NCBI GenBank assembly: GCA_963924555.1
Contig: OZ004591.1
Span: 2,046,001 to 2,110,000, forward strand
Direction: 5' to 3'
Origin: Crambe crambe
Lineage: Eukaryota > Porifera > Demospongiae > Poecilosclerida > Crambeidae
Length of the DNA: 64,000 nucleotides
The notes below the pieces were generated by a model. The model worked only from the letters and a program-made list of their open reading frames with translations. It was not told the origin of the DNA and did not search any database. The position numbers were made by a program, and so were the translations under genes. The stretch's first letter is position 1; every line of letters starts with the position of its first letter. Positions 12,728 to 24,915 of this stretch are shown piece by piece.

Positions 12728-12806
12728 ATCAGTTCCTCCAGTGTAGGATCATATGCACTTCTTCTCCTGTTCCTGCCGAGTATGCAAAGGTACACTGGGC
12801 ATGTTG
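12728..12806 (-). pseudogene. Relic of a duplicated ITPA exon
   Basis: On the minus strand this reads [15 protein letters not shown], then a small insertion shifts the frame before a remnant of the GRTD-like end. It duplicates the exon at 13282-13394 but lies beyond the last exon of the same locus. It keeps GGA (Gly) where the exon at 13282-13394 has TGA. Copy 2 has a shorter relic at about 57374-57432. Confidence 0.7.
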
Positions 12807-12842
12807 TATGTTAACAATGCAAGAAGTCTGGATACACAATTC

Positions 12843-14116
12843 CTACAATTCTCCCTTTAGTTTCTTAGTGTCTGGTGGTTTGTGTTCAGTGTTCTCCTTC
12901 AAGTACTCACTGAGAGCGTTCACTGCCTTGAAACGATGGGATATTGTGTTCTTGACTTCAGAGTCCAATTCTGCATAGGTCTTATCAAACCCCTTGGGTT
13001 GGAATATGGGGTCCCAGCCAAAGTCAGGAGGTCCCCGAGCTTGAACTATTTGTCCCTGTATCACAAAAACAAACAAACAAAACAAGCAAATAAAAGATAA
13101 AACAAAAATCAAACAATCACTTCCATTTTGACATGAATGTGTTCTTTTGGGGTCATAGGCATGTTATACTTAGCAACAGAGTCTCGATACTAGTGGAGAC
13201 TAGAATGTTCGTGACAAATGGAGTAGATAGTGTAAGGGGATATCCTTATAAGGACACCATTAGTGAATCTCCAGCACTCACATCAGTTCTTCCAGTAAAT
13301 AAGATCACTTCTTCTCCAATTCATGCGGAGTATGCAAAGGTACACTGGGCATATGCAGACTTGTCTGGGTAGGCCGCTAACAGGTTATTCAGACCTACCA
13401 ATTAACAATACAAAATATTTGGTAAAGGGTTAACAATGTCGAGTTTTTAAGTCACTCTTTGAGTACTCACCTTGATGACCCAGTTTAAAAAATAAAAAAT
13501 AAAAAAAAAGATTCTGAATGATAATGATACGGATAATCATTACAAAAAGATGACCTGGAATAGGACATGATGCTCTACAAAGGGCAACCCAAATGTTCAC
13601 TTCCAATAGTGCTAATACATTTTTAGAGGACAACTTCTTTAAAATGGCTGTCCCCAGTGAGTGTGTCTTTATTCAGAGGATCCCACTGTATACAAATGTG
13701 GGAGGTTCCACTGTAATCCTTGCATAAAGTTACGTCATAGAGTTAGAGGTACGTGGCCCTATTTCAGTGGTCCCAGTACATACAATACATACATACATAT
13801 ATACACACATGTATGGACCAGGGAGACCATTCAGAGCATTGAAACACAAACAGGTGTCTTCTGTGATGACAGGACCCTCTATCTGCCATTGTAATACGAT
13901 AATCAAAATCAATATGCAAATGACATGATGGAATGATTACCGACTGAGCAGCTATTTTGCACTTTTCTTTGGCAATGTCCTCTGGCTCACCTTGGAGCTC
14001 AGGTACTGCAATCAAGTTGAGCTCAATGAACATAGCATAAGCATTAATAGCTACTTACAGTCCACATCTTTACTGATGAGTTGCCAAGGGAACTTCTCAC
14101 CTAGAATGGCTTTGAC
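12843..14116 (-). pseudogene. Inosine triphosphate pyrophosphatase-like locus, copy 1, disrupted
   Basis: Minus-strand exons matching the ITPA/HAM1 family (hydrolysis of ITP, dITP and XTP to monophosphates) are 14059-14116 (VKAILGEKFPW...), 13941-14005 (LPELQGEPEDIAKEKCKIAA), 13809-13882 ([20 protein letters not shown]), 13471 to about 13492 (KLGHQ), 13282-13394 ([20 protein letters not shown]) and 12843-13055 ([20 protein letters not shown], to a TAG stop). Phases join correctly, and the splice T|TA restores the DLPELQGEP motif. Two defects are visible. The exon at 13282-13394 has an in-frame TGA at 13321-13323. The short exon has lost the usual KWFLE part to an A/T-rich slippage tract. The first exon with the GNxxKL nucleotide-binding loop was not found. 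Family identity is clear; loss of function is inferred. Confidence 0.8.
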
Positions 14117-14547
14117 CTACAGAGGGATAGTTGCATGACTTCAAATATCAATAAAGATTAGCAGATTATCCTAGTGTAAAGACACTACAGTTAATAGTCT
14201 CTTAGTTTCAGAGTTTTAAGGTAAAAAATAGCCAGTGATTAACAGTCCAGCTACGCTTGAGCACATTCAGCTTTCCAGGGTGTCTTCCCATTATGCTCGT
14301 GATTATGAGTGCACAATATCCAAACTAGTCTGTGTGCTGGTTGAAGTATTATGCTTCAAAATTATGAAGTCATAATACTACTGTGCTGGTTATCGAGCAC
14401 TATAGCTCCCCACATAACAGGTCATGTGTCACAGTAAACAACACCAAATAAGGGCATGTGGCATGTAGACACAAGTGTATTCATATACCACATAAGAGGT
14501 TTGTGGTAGAGAAGAAGTGTCTATAAGATACTTCATAGCATGGTTAG

Positions 14548-14895
14548 CAAATTATGCTTTTTTTCTTCCCTATTATGCTATGCTCCAATGCTAGAACCCC
14601 TGCCCTATTATGCTCAACAATAATGCCTATTATGCTTTTAATAATTGATTAGAAAATTAATTGCAGCCTCTTTTAGTTAGCTTGCTTGAGCATGTAGTAA
14701 AGAAAACAGCAGCAGAAGACGGTTGTATGCAATAATAGAAATGCTTTTCCACCACCAATTAGGTGGCTATACAAAGGAGCTCAAGAGTCAAAATCAATAC
14801 CTCATATCTGCAAACCCTTGGAAATAAAAAAAACCCTATTATGCCAGCATTGTGCTGGAATTGAGGTTCAACCCATTATGCCCCAGCATAATTTG
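14548..14895. mobile_element. CAAATTATGC inverted-repeat element
   Basis: The ends read CAAATTATGC and GCATAATTTG. The interior is rich in TATTATGC words. The same element lies in the opposite orientation at 18070-19622, where other elements split it, and again at about 59196-59544 in copy 2. It is non-coding, about 350 bp, and its target-site duplication is unclear. Confidence 0.7.
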
Positions 14896-15005
14896 CATGT
14901 CCCTAATGGCTAGGCTCACTAATACCAAAAGTTCCATTATGATCACTTACTTCAAATCCCTGGAAGTTGTCTTGTGCTATAGAGACTTCTTTGAGTGTAT
15001 TCACT

Positions 15006-15029
15006 ACAGGACACACACACACACACAAC
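15006..15029 (+). repeat. CA microsatellite
   Basis: A short ACACAC run, slightly longer in copy 2 (about 59658-59679). Confidence 0.85.
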
Positions 15030-15866
15030 AATAGAGGAGATATAACAAGATCTCAAGATGAATTTGAATGGCATAAACTTTGACCCTATGATATTTCAAA
15101 CTAATTAGGTTGCCCAATTCTGAGTTGGTAAATGACTTCCTGCTCTGCACATTATGTCCATGTGTGAAGAGGTTAAACTTCTAACACATGCAAACTATTG
15201 GAGGATGGCAGCCACCACTCATTTCCCATAATCTCAATTCCAGTAGCTCTGAAAACTCAGCAGATGACAATGGACAGGATTAATCTGTTTGGACTTTAGA
15301 GCTGTCTAGAGTTTGACTAAGTTTTATTAAATGGACACCTCAACCATCCCTGGGACCCTAAAGTTGATCATGCATCTGATTGAACTCATAAATCCACAAC
15401 ATATCTTTATGGTCCCTCCCCCAAACAAAACGAGTCATCTTCCTACACAACTATAAGAGTGTCACTGTGTACTCTAGGAATCTTTTACCTCAGAGCAAGC
15501 ATTGTATGTTGTAGAAGTAGGAACAAGAGTGAGACAAGGTCCCTGATTGAGATCCAAATGGTGTGTGGTAAATGCTGCACAGTAGACATAACATTTTCTC
15601 AGTCACCACTTGAATATTCTTGTAGCATGCTCAGCTCAGGTTGACTGCCACCTCATCAACACTGTAACAGGTAGGACTGCATTCAAAGCTACCTCAAAAC
15701 AATAGAGTAACCACTATTAACTAGGAACACACTTCAATTATTATACATGAAGTCTACTGGAATCTCCTAGGCCTAGCAAGACAATCACTACACATTTCAT
15801 TTGATGTTAGTCTCAATTTACAAACACATCAGTCTTTCTTGCAGTTCCATTTAGAGCGCAGGAGAT

Positions 15867-15897
15867 GGGCGTGGCTTGTTTCTCGATAGGGCGTGGC
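15867..15897 (+). promoter_or_regulatory. Two GGGCGTGGC boxes upstream of the kelch ATG
   Basis: GGGCGTGGC occurs at 15867-15875 and 15889-15897, 27-57 bp upstream of the kelch start codon, in otherwise AT-rich DNA. Both are conserved in copy 2 near 60517 and 60539. The sequence resembles Sp/KLF-type GC/CACCC boxes. The promoter role is inferred. Confidence 0.4.
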
Positions 15898-15923
15898 TCG
15901 TTTTTATTTACCTAGCTACAAGT

Positions 15924-18900
15924 ATGGCATCTCCTCTCTATGAGCCTCCCCCTCGTTGGGGTCACTCTTCCTCCATCGTAGAAGGAAACCTCTTAATGTT
16001 TGGAGGAAGAACTAAAGATTTTGACAACCAAGTAGAGAACACCATCAATGTATTTAATCCCTATGACGAAAAATGGACCACACATAAGTCTACAGGTCAT
16101 CCGATTAGAATATATTCTGGTGCAAGTGCAGCACTAGGCAAAAATTTGTATCATTTCGGAGGAATTCGTGGTCAAGAGTATATAGGATATCTGTATCAAT
16201 TGGATTCGACTTTGAACATCACAACCACAACAATGGACGACTTGAATGCACCAATGAGAAAGAGTGGCTCTAAGATGATAAGCCACAAAGAAAATCTAAT
16301 CTGCTTTGGAGGTCACGGAATCCCCTCCGCACCGCACCAACTTCAATCTCAATTCATCTTGGATAACTACTATGATGATGGAAGTGGGTGGACAAATGAG
16401 TTACACAGCTTTAACCTCAAAGAAGGTGAGGTAGAATATTAGGGGTGGTTAATGAGGTGTGTACACACCACTCTACTTCCTTCACTCTAAATTGACCCTA
16501 TAAATGTGGGAGTGGTTAGCTATGTTGTACTGTGCAAAGCACAAAATAGCAGTCTGTCATTATTTTATGGCAATTCAATGATGGTCAAGTTGACTGGACA
16601 GAAGCAACTATGTGCATATAAGTGACCTAGTAAACTGATATCATAAAAATATTCAATCTGACATGTGAATGACCATAATGTGGATGTTATTTCAGCTTTG
16701 ACATGTGTAGCACACAGTTCCTCCTATATTATACCATCCTCACCATCTTTGCTGGAACTGGATCTATAGGCTGCCTTTCTTGCAGGTTTATTTGTTGCAA
16801 GTCAGAAGTAAATTAGAGCTCAATTTGGTATTTTAGTGCTAACCACTTCCCTTACAAAGCAGTAGATGTGACAATAGTGATTTAACTAGCTACTGGTAAC
16901 TGGCTAGCTAGTAGCTCTATTAATACTGAAGCTAGCTGTCATAGATAAGATGATGAAGGCACTGGCAGAGACTGACTGAAGCTTTTTAGTGGATGGATTG
17001 CATCCTCTCCAATAAATTAAAAAATGGGAGTGACTTTATTTGGACGTAGTACCTATCTCAGAGGTCAACCATTATTAATTTTACATCACCATTTTTTCTT
17101 AACTCATTCAGGGAAGGTGGTTAATGTCCATGTCATCAATTGTCCAGTTTCATAAATGTATTGTTGTTGTGTGCATGTGCATGACCTATAATAATTATTG
17201 GACATCATCACGTGCTTCAGTCCACCATTCTACAACTCAAAATTTATATTAGCTAGCTCATTCTGGATCCACCAGAGTGTCCGTTATCCAGAGTGCAGAG
17301 GTCATCCACTCATGGAGATCCACTTGAACTGTTGAAGGTGAAATCAATTATTGGTAACATACAATTTGTCTATTTGGAGGCATCCAGTCTTCAGAGGTCA
17401 AAGTAATCATTAAATTCACACTTTCAAATATTTGGATCTAATACTAGTACAAGGTATAATGGAAACTACTTTTGAAATGTACAGTAGCAATAGCTGAGTA
17501 CTAATTTATTCAACTCACTTATAATTGGGTTGATGGATGGTAAGTGAGGTAATATCTATTCATCTCTTTACTCTCACCTTTTATCCTTTACATTTTAGAA
17601 TAAGAGCATAATTATTAATAGAGCAGGTAATATAAAATGATGTAGTTATTATTGCCATTTAATTCCAGTACAAATTGTGGCAGATAATCAAGGACTAGCT
17701 ACTTAGACCTACTTATGTGCAACACCCAACAAAGTTGTTCCTATCCTTATGCTTGAGATTAAGCAATGATGTTCCAGGCTCTGGGAAATGATGTCTGTGC
17801 TTTCTGTTGAAACACAACTATAAAAGGTTTATGGTCCTACTGGACCTCATCTCTTATAAATGTCATTCCTGAAAGATTTGACTCTTAACTAACCTCTGAG
17901 GATGTCAATAATATTTACTTCCAGATTTGTTTGTGACTCAGTGTTAAGTGTGATTACTATAGTGGGTGTCTATGGTATCAAAATGGACCCCTTTCCCATA
18001 AAAACTATAATTACTATTAATCAAAACACAGACATAATAAAGATTCATAGAGTCCACTGAAGATGACTAGGGGCATGGAAATTATGCCAGCATAGTTTTG
18101 GGCATAATGGGTTGAACTTTAATGCCAGCACAATGCTGGCATAATATGGGATTTTTACTTCCAGGGGTTGGCAGATATGGAGGTATTGATGTCGACTCTT
18201 GAGTTCCTTTGTATAAACTGCTGAATTAGAGTAGTAACAAAAACAACAACAACAACAACAACAACAACCAAAAAACTGTCTTCTGCTGTTTTTGATGATT
18301 AAAAGAGGGCTAGTGGCGGAGTTAGGGAGTTTCTTAGAAGTACCTATCCTAATTCACATCTTAAAATTTAGCACAGCCAGGGCCGGATCCAGGATTTTTA
18401 GATAGCTAGGTGGACTACACACTAGGCCATGGGGAAGGCTGCAAGAAAGAGCAAGTTATTTGGAGGATCCATTTTGGCTTGCAGGCTGCCACTTTTTGAA
18501 CATTTAGCATTTTTGCTTCATAATGCACAAATTGGATCCAAGAAGTCCAAAATTTTCCCCAAATCTCCCTAGCACATATTTGTGTGCATTATATGACAGC
18601 ATGAGTATAGGCAAAGGTGTGAACCATCTCAAAAATTGCTAGCTAGCTATTACACTCAAACTCTGAAGTGACACATACGAGGTCACTGAAGGAAATCACA
18701 GTTAGCAGGGGTGGCTGAGGACCCCAAAAAGTGGGGGGGCTCAAAATTGCGCATCGATGACTACTCCCGATGAGCTGTAATAATATTCATAAAGGTTTTT
18801 ATTCTATACATGTTGTGGCCAAACAATAATGCAGTCACTAATGTGCAACATCATTTGTGACTTGAAACAATGCAGTCACTAATATGCAGCGACTAGACAG

Positions 18901-21900
18901 TAGACTTTACTGCTGCAGTTAGTCAATTATATAATTGGTCAAAAAAGTGGGGGGGGGGGGGGGGGGCTCTAGCCCCTCTCGCCCCCACCCTCAGCCGCCA
19001 CTGGTTAGTATGTCTAATGTGTGACCTTGAAAATGAAAGCCAAAGTGTTCCAAAAGATATCTTTAAAGTGACACATGCAAGATCACAGGTGTAATTGTTA
19101 AGGAAGTCTCAGTTAGTATGCACTGAGTTATCTAATGTGTGACCTTGAAAGTGCAAGCCAAAATGGATGCATCATGTATACATAGACCATTTCTTTCCTG
19201 ACCATAGCCTTATGTGATGATGGCTGTAGTATCTACATTGGTTAAGTTAGCTCATATATTATGTGTTCCTACTTTAGAGCAGAAACACAAGAAAAATAGA
19301 TACGGCTAAGCAAATTGCAATATTATCTACAGGCTTAGCTTGGGAACAAAAGAGAGGGGGGGGCCCTCAACCCCACCCCTGGATCCAGCCCTGACAGCAT
19401 TTGCAATGAAAATATAAAAACGGGAGTGGTAGTGGGACACCCACTAATAAGTACTCTTTTAATAGAAAATCTTGGATCCGCCACTGTATGCTACACTTTT
19501 AAATTTTCTTACCAATTTTTTAAAGCATAATAGGCATTTTTGTTGAGCATAATAGGGCAGGGGTTCTGGCATTGGAGCATAGCATAATAGGGAAGAAAAA
19601 AAGCATAATTTGCATGTCTCTAAAGATGACACCATGTTTGTATACAGAACTTTGAGACTATACATACTTTATACAGTCACATGTAGCTACACTGAACATG
19701 CAACACATAATACACATCATTATGTACAGACATTCCCATCACCTTCACAGGATTACCAATCTTTATCTTACTTTCCCCTAACTCCCTCAGGGACATGGTC
19801 CTCTCCCACTGTCACTGGAACAAGGCCCCCTCCCTGTGCTGACTTCACACTAACGAAGATAAATGCAAACACAGCTGTGATGTTTGGAGGACTCCTACCT
19901 AGTGATAAGACAACCAATGATGTGTACATCCTTGATCTGACAAAAATGGTGAGATGTAAAGTGTGGTATTAAAATATAGTGTCTGTTTCCATTGTACATT
20001 AATGAAGTAGATATTTCAGTATATGCTCTGACAGATGTGATGTACTGACTGGATGTTATCATTGTAGCTGGTCCATTATGTCCCCATAGGTAGAGTGCCA
20101 CCACACTCAGATAAGATATTCATCTATCAAGGTGAATATCCAAGAAATGGGAGGTCAAGTATGATCATGTGACTTGAGGACCACCAGGACCAATTATGAC
20201 CATTGTTTATTTAGTAGTAAAAAATGAAACCATGAAACTTTTAGGTCATTGATTTTATGATCATATTATATTGTGTTCAGCATGAAGTGAGTTCCATTAG
20301 GGAAATATAATAATTATGACCACTGATGAAAGAAGTTATTTAGAATTGTGAATGTAGCAATCATTTAGGTTGATAGTTTACAAACCATGTGTCTTCATTT
20401 CTCATTCATATAGTAGCTAGTAGGAAAGTATTAAATGGTCCAAATTTCATATAATTTTGTACAGCAGCAGAAATGATAATTTATAGTTGGACTTATTAAG
20501 CATGTGTGCATAAGCCTAACAGCTAGCTGGCATGCTTGATTGGTAGCAGCTGCAGTATTGATTTTCAGCAAGCAAGCTTCATCTCTCCCTGACTGCAAGG
20601 TGCTAATAAAGCTGTAACAGAAGTACGGAATTCCCTGAAATGAACGAGCTACAGCAAGTTCATAACTGAACGACAACTTTTCTTTTCTTTATAGCAACCA
20701 TTGTTACATCCCATGGTTTCAATAGATCTGATCTCTCCATCAGCAATTAGTCTTTTGAGTTGAGCATAAGAAATTTTAACCAACCCGCCATACAGGAAGT
20801 ACCAACCTAATAATCTTTCTGTTAATTTGTAAATTGGGCTAAGTGATAGTGTTTGTCCATGTGTACATGTGTTTATATCATTTGATTGCAATTAATTTTA
20901 TAACAAATTTATACTTCTTTTTTCCGTCATATCTCTTCCCTTGTTTTAACTACCTTAAAATCTAACCCCCGTTATTGAACTCTATAGGTTGCCTAGAAAT
21001 TCATTTGACAGTATTAGTCATCTGTTCTTCTACTGAGTATTATAGCTCCTTGAATATCAATGAATACCTAATTACTGATGGAGACACACTTCACAGCTTG
21101 GTAATTGTAATTGTAACCTTTTGTAGCACTGGAGAAAACTGGCCCATCAGGAGGGAGAACCCTGTCCAGTGGCTAGAAGTGGCCATGCTTCTGTCTGTCT
21201 GGGTTATGATGGAGATCACCCCCAGATTGTTGTGATTGGGGGGACTGGTGGTGACAACAAGGTTCTAAGTGACATGTGGCTACTTGATGTAGTGTCCGGG
21301 AGGTGGAGGGAGGTGAGTGATAAATTAGAATAAATAATAACAATGGTGGGCACTGAATCATTTAGAATTAAAATCTCCCTTGTTGTTCTTCACCTCCCAT
21401 GTGGTGTTATTGTTACTGTTTGTGTTGAAGACACTCTCTAGTGGCATCATATCAGAGCACTCTACCATAGTAGCATATCATCAGTTTAATAAGTGTCATG
21501 CAGATATTGACAATGTGTGGGTTTCAGTTGAGATATGTTATGTCCTTACTGCATCACACTCAGTTGGTAGTGTTTCATTATAGGCAATTCTTTCACTTTT
21601 GCTGTGTGGAGTTGGAGTAAAAAGTGTGTATTGTTTTAGTTGTAGCTACGAGGAAGTGCTTTTCTACCAATTATAATGTTTGTAGTTAATAGAATTTTCC
21701 TTTATCTTCATAATTGGAGTGCACATTAAGAGTTACAGAGGGTAATTAAATTTAGTCTGGGTATGGAGTAATCTGTCAGGTGTTTGGAAAAATGGTTGGC
21801 ATTCCCTAGAATAGTTTTAAAATGACCACTGACCAAGTAGTTATAATTATTTTTATGATGTGTGAGTAATAACTTAGTAACATTTGTCACATAAATCATT

Positions 21901-24812
21901 GATAATCACTGTACACATTATCCACAACATGCTGTGTACCTCTCCATCTGCTAATAGGCAGGTGCTGCATGTATGAGTGTTTCTAATTACCCTCTTCATG
22001 TGTGCACAGCAAGTGTTAATCTGGACTTAAAATTACTTGTTCATTTCCACTTGGACAGCTATACAAACTTCTATTTCCTCTAATAGCTCAAAACTGTCAA
22101 GTATTTCTTCAGCTCTGGAGTCCTAGTCTTCAGTTAGCTATCTAATTATTCCATTCCTAATTTGCACGTGAATGTGAAATTCATTGCCATGTCCATATAC
22201 ATGCTTGGGGTGTGAAATGTGAGGTTACCACATATTAGAGTAATGTGATCCATTTTTCTATTTTAAGTATGTATGTATGTTGCTATGTTCTGTGCTATCT
22301 TCAAAGTTCTAATGCAGTGGTACCTGATGACCTTTTTATTAGCCAGTACTAACACCAATTATTGGCACCATGTAGTTTAGTATTAGAGGTCAAAACTAAC
22401 AGTGCTGGAATTAACCATCTAGCACTTATTGGATTATTATTTGTAGTCTAAAGTACAAATTATCATGAAATGACCCCCTTACTCCCTCTAGTTATGTGTG
22501 ATATTTGCATGACATTGTCTTGATGAGCATGTATTTCACAATGGCACAACATGGAGGTTTTTAAGTCTTGTGGTGTGGAGACTAGTGATGATGTGTGTAT
22601 TGAAATGGAGGATGATGTCATGGTAATTGTGAGAGGGACGATCCAATGTTATGTGTCCATGTGCAGATCAAAGTTCCAAGTCTCCAGTCAAGATTCTGGC
22701 ACACTGCTGATGTATTCCATTTCAATGCAAGACTGGCAGAAGTCATTCTATTTGGCGGGATTCCTGAAGTGCCAAAGAATTACAAGTCTGTTACTGACTT
22801 TCAGATGATAGCCCAGACCACTGTACTACGATTTGGTGAGTGTGATTTAACTGATGCTAGTCATACTATACTTCATTCCTCCATAATATAAGTACAGTAG
22901 AAAGTCACTGGAGGTCTTTATTTCCATGTATTGTGAATACTTACATTTTAAGTGTGCATATTTTTTTAATGTCTCTATTATCCACTGACTTAACATCTCT
23001 GTACAGTGGGACCTCTAAATAAGCAGACATGTCTGGAAGAGCATAATAGTCTCTTTATTTGGAGACATAGTGACATTACTGTAAATCTTCTATTTAGTGT
23101 GTTACTCTAATATAGTGTCACAATCACATTTAGACCCATTCTTATAATCATGGCACTAAATGAAGTTTTAGTATGACATTGCACTAAGCACCAGTCAATG
23201 TACATGTAGTCTAATAATAAACTCTCATTCTGTTGATGTGCCTGTCATGATTTTTTCTGGCATGTTAATTGGACGATTTATGGTATTGGATGTTCTGTTG
23301 TTGTTTGTTGCACTTGTTAGGAAGTTGTGTTCGTGGTTTGTGCATGTCTTATGTTGTGTGTGGTTACAAGCTATTCACAAGATTAGAGACAGGCAAGTCT
23401 GATGGTTTGCTTTAGAATGATTATTTCCATATCCATCATGCTTTCTAAACACCCTATTCTTCTGGAGGTGAAACATACTTCACTTTCATTGGACCACCAC
23501 ACATCCAAACTCATTTAGACCAACTCCTTTAAATTTGGGATAATTGATTTGATATAAATCTACTTAGAAATTGAGTTGGTTTAATCCAGTTTTCAACATT
23601 TAGCAAACTTCTTAACTTCTTAATTCCTTTTCAAATCATTCATTATTTTCCTAACTCCTTTATCTGATGATAAATTTGTTCATGTAATAAGGTTTCAATA
23701 TGCTAGGGTCAGCACCCTCGTAATCTTAGAGGTCGTATTTCTTGAAAAGAATTTCATGATTTTCCCCTTACAATTTGCATATGCTGTTAATTACTATTTT
23801 ATCAAGTGACCTCCACTTACCAACCACTCATTGATAATTAATACTTCAAATAGCTACCATCCATCATACTTTTTCATTTCTTCTCCACCACCTTGTGATA
23901 TGCTATAACTTAATACTATCAATAGGAAACAACGTTCATCAATTTAATGGTTAAAAAACTTCTATTTCTCGTCTAGTTTCCAATTACTAGATAGTTTCCA
24001 TGCAGTAACTAGTGGAAAATTTTCATTGAGAAAAACTTTCATGTATTCAGTTGTTTTGAAAAATAATACACCAACATAATTTTACTTCAACTTTTGAAAA
24101 TAATAACACATTATTACAGTATTTCCCAACCAATTAGCTAAGATTGATTCCTGTCAAAAGCTGGTCTAAACCTCCACCATAAATCTCACTATCATTTAAT
24201 GACATACAAAGACACTCTTCAAATCTGAGGTCAACCATAACATAATTATTACTAATGCTAATTAGAATGTGTTGATAATGAGTGGAGTCTGATTGATGTG
24301 TGCAAGTTTCCTGACCTCGGGAGTCCAGAGAGAGTGAAAATGAAAGAAGAGCTGAAGAAGAATTCCAGTAAGTGTGCATATGTAATTATAGAGTTAGTAT
24401 CATATTAACCCTCAGTGCATGCACGAAGGTTACAGTACTCAGTTGTGTATGTATTAATTAGTGTATCTGTTACATCCACCATGAGTCCAGTAGTGATGAC
24501 CTCCAAATAATACTCTCCAGTCTGTTCAAAGTCTTTATTCCCAGAAAGATGTAGCATAGCTTCGTTACATCTTACTACATATTCCTCAGCCAGCAATAAT
24601 TCAGCTTCAATATTGTCTAGACAATACTTTCCAGCATTTCAATAGCTTAATTGCCTTACTCAGAAAACTCAGAAAGAAGACAAGATTGGTAGTATATGTT
24701 TGTCAACCATGAAAATGTAGACTGTGTATTAGCTAATACCTCCAACTGATCAACGATCTCCTGCTCAGTATGTAATGCAAACATCTACATTTCAGGTGAC
24801 ATCATGACATGA
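15924..24812 (+). CDS. Kelch-repeat protein, six exons, copy 1
   Basis: Exons 15924-16425, 19791-19948, 21127-21312, 22667-22835, 24266-24367 and probably 24796-24812 join in phase to 1134 nt (377 aa). The ATG at 15924 is the first in frame. Kelch blades are visible as PRWGHSSSIVEGNLLMFGGR, AALGKNLYHFGG, KENLICFGG, NTAVMFGGLLPSDKTTNDVY, QIVVIGGTGGDNKVLSDMWL and AEVILFGG. Each has the hydrophobic-GG pattern followed by an aromatic/tryptophan region, so the fold should be a beta-propeller used for protein binding. No BTB or other partner domain is present, and no signal peptide or membrane segment is seen. The C-terminus (SPERVKMKEELKKNS) is charged. Intron 1 is 3.4 kb and full of transposons, unlike the short introns of the next gene. 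The last 17-nt exon (stop at 24810) is the least certain part. Confidence 0.85.
18378..19393. mobile_element. CAGGGCCGGATCC-ended element (nest level 3)
   Basis: The left end is CAGGGCCGGATCCAGG and the right end is CCTGGATCCAGCCCTG, an almost perfect inverted pair. This looks like a hAT-type non-autonomous element of about 1 kb. The target duplication is not clear. Confidence 0.6.
18706..19003. mobile_element. CAGGGGTGGCTGAGG element (nest level 4)
   Basis: The left end is CAGGGGTGGCTGAGG and the right end is CCTCAGCCGCCACTG (inverted with two mismatches), flanked on both sides by GTTAG. A long G tract (18951-18966) lies near the right end. The element is 298 bp, hAT-like and non-coding. 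The copy 2 equivalent is about 63389-63676. Confidence 0.65.
19949..21126 (+). other. Kelch intron 2
   Basis: AT-rich intron sequence between gtgaga and ttttgtag. The short reading frames on either strand show no domain. Nothing else is recognised. Confidence 0.7.
22836..24265 (+). other. Kelch intron 4
   Basis: AT-rich intron sequence with a CAGTGGGACCTCTAAATAAG-type repeat end near 23006. No gene is seen. Confidence 0.65.
24405..24641 (-). CDS. Unrecognised minus-strand exon-like open frame
   Basis: The minus strand is open for about 79 codons with protein-like composition (for example AEEYVVRCNEAMLHLSGNKD and FEQTGEYYLEVITTGLMVDV) and ends at a TGA. A second short stretch at about 24743-24785 (MFALHTEQEIVDQLE before gtatta) could be an upstream exon, but the phases do not join cleanly. 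It has no family assignment and no ATG. It overlaps the 3' end of the kelch gene on the opposite strand. It may be a remnant. Confidence 0.3.
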
Positions 24813-24915
24813 TCAAAGTAGAAAAGTAAAATTATAGTACAGAAAACTCAATAATTTATAGAGTAATTGTGGAGCAATTCCACCATATATATATTTAGAA
24901 ATATTCTACGATGAT

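Larger units (their letters stand above)
1..19326 (+). repeat. Segmental duplication, copy 1 (left)
   Basis: This stretch matches 45476-64000 in the same orientation and order: repeat cassettes, ITPA-like locus, kelch first exon, nested transposons. Most lines differ by only a few bases. Differences include segments present in only one copy: copy 1 alone has 3387-6090, the element at 2450-2714 and the element near 11210-11455. Copy 2 alone has about 50235-51689, 53953-54377, 54640-55305 and the element at 55423-55874. The left limit is the window edge or just outside it. The right limit is set only by the window end of copy 2, so the true duplication is longer. Confidence 0.93.
18312..19486. 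mobile_element. AGTGGCGGA-ended element (nest level 2)
   Basis: It starts AGTGGCGGAGTTAGGGAG and ends GGATCCGCCACT. Its insertion splits the CAAATTATGC element. The ends resemble hAT-type terminal repeats. It contains two further elements and no transposase gene. Confidence 0.55.
18070..19622. mobile_element. CAAATTATGC element split by nested insertions
   Basis: The left end (GGAAATTATGCCAGCATAG) and right end (GCATAATTTGCATG) are the reverse complement of the element at 14548-14895. The interior is interrupted at about 18310 and resumes at about 19487. A CAA-repeat (18239-18270) lies in the left half. The insertions inside are listed separately. Confidence 0.7.
16426..19790 (+). other. Kelch intron 1, transposon-rich
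   Basis: The intron runs from gtgagg to ccctcag. Apart from the nested elements at 18070-19622 there is no recognisable gene. 16426-18069 is AT-rich unique sequence, conserved in copy 2 only because of the duplication. Confidence 0.7.

Noticed and set aside
14951-15003. Possible first ITPA exon on the minus strand (NTLKEVSIAQ ... GFE before gtaagt)
   Set aside because: Its phase fits and it vaguely recalls the GNxxKLKEV loop, but it would duplicate the region encoded by the next exon and lacks the glycine; too weak to call.
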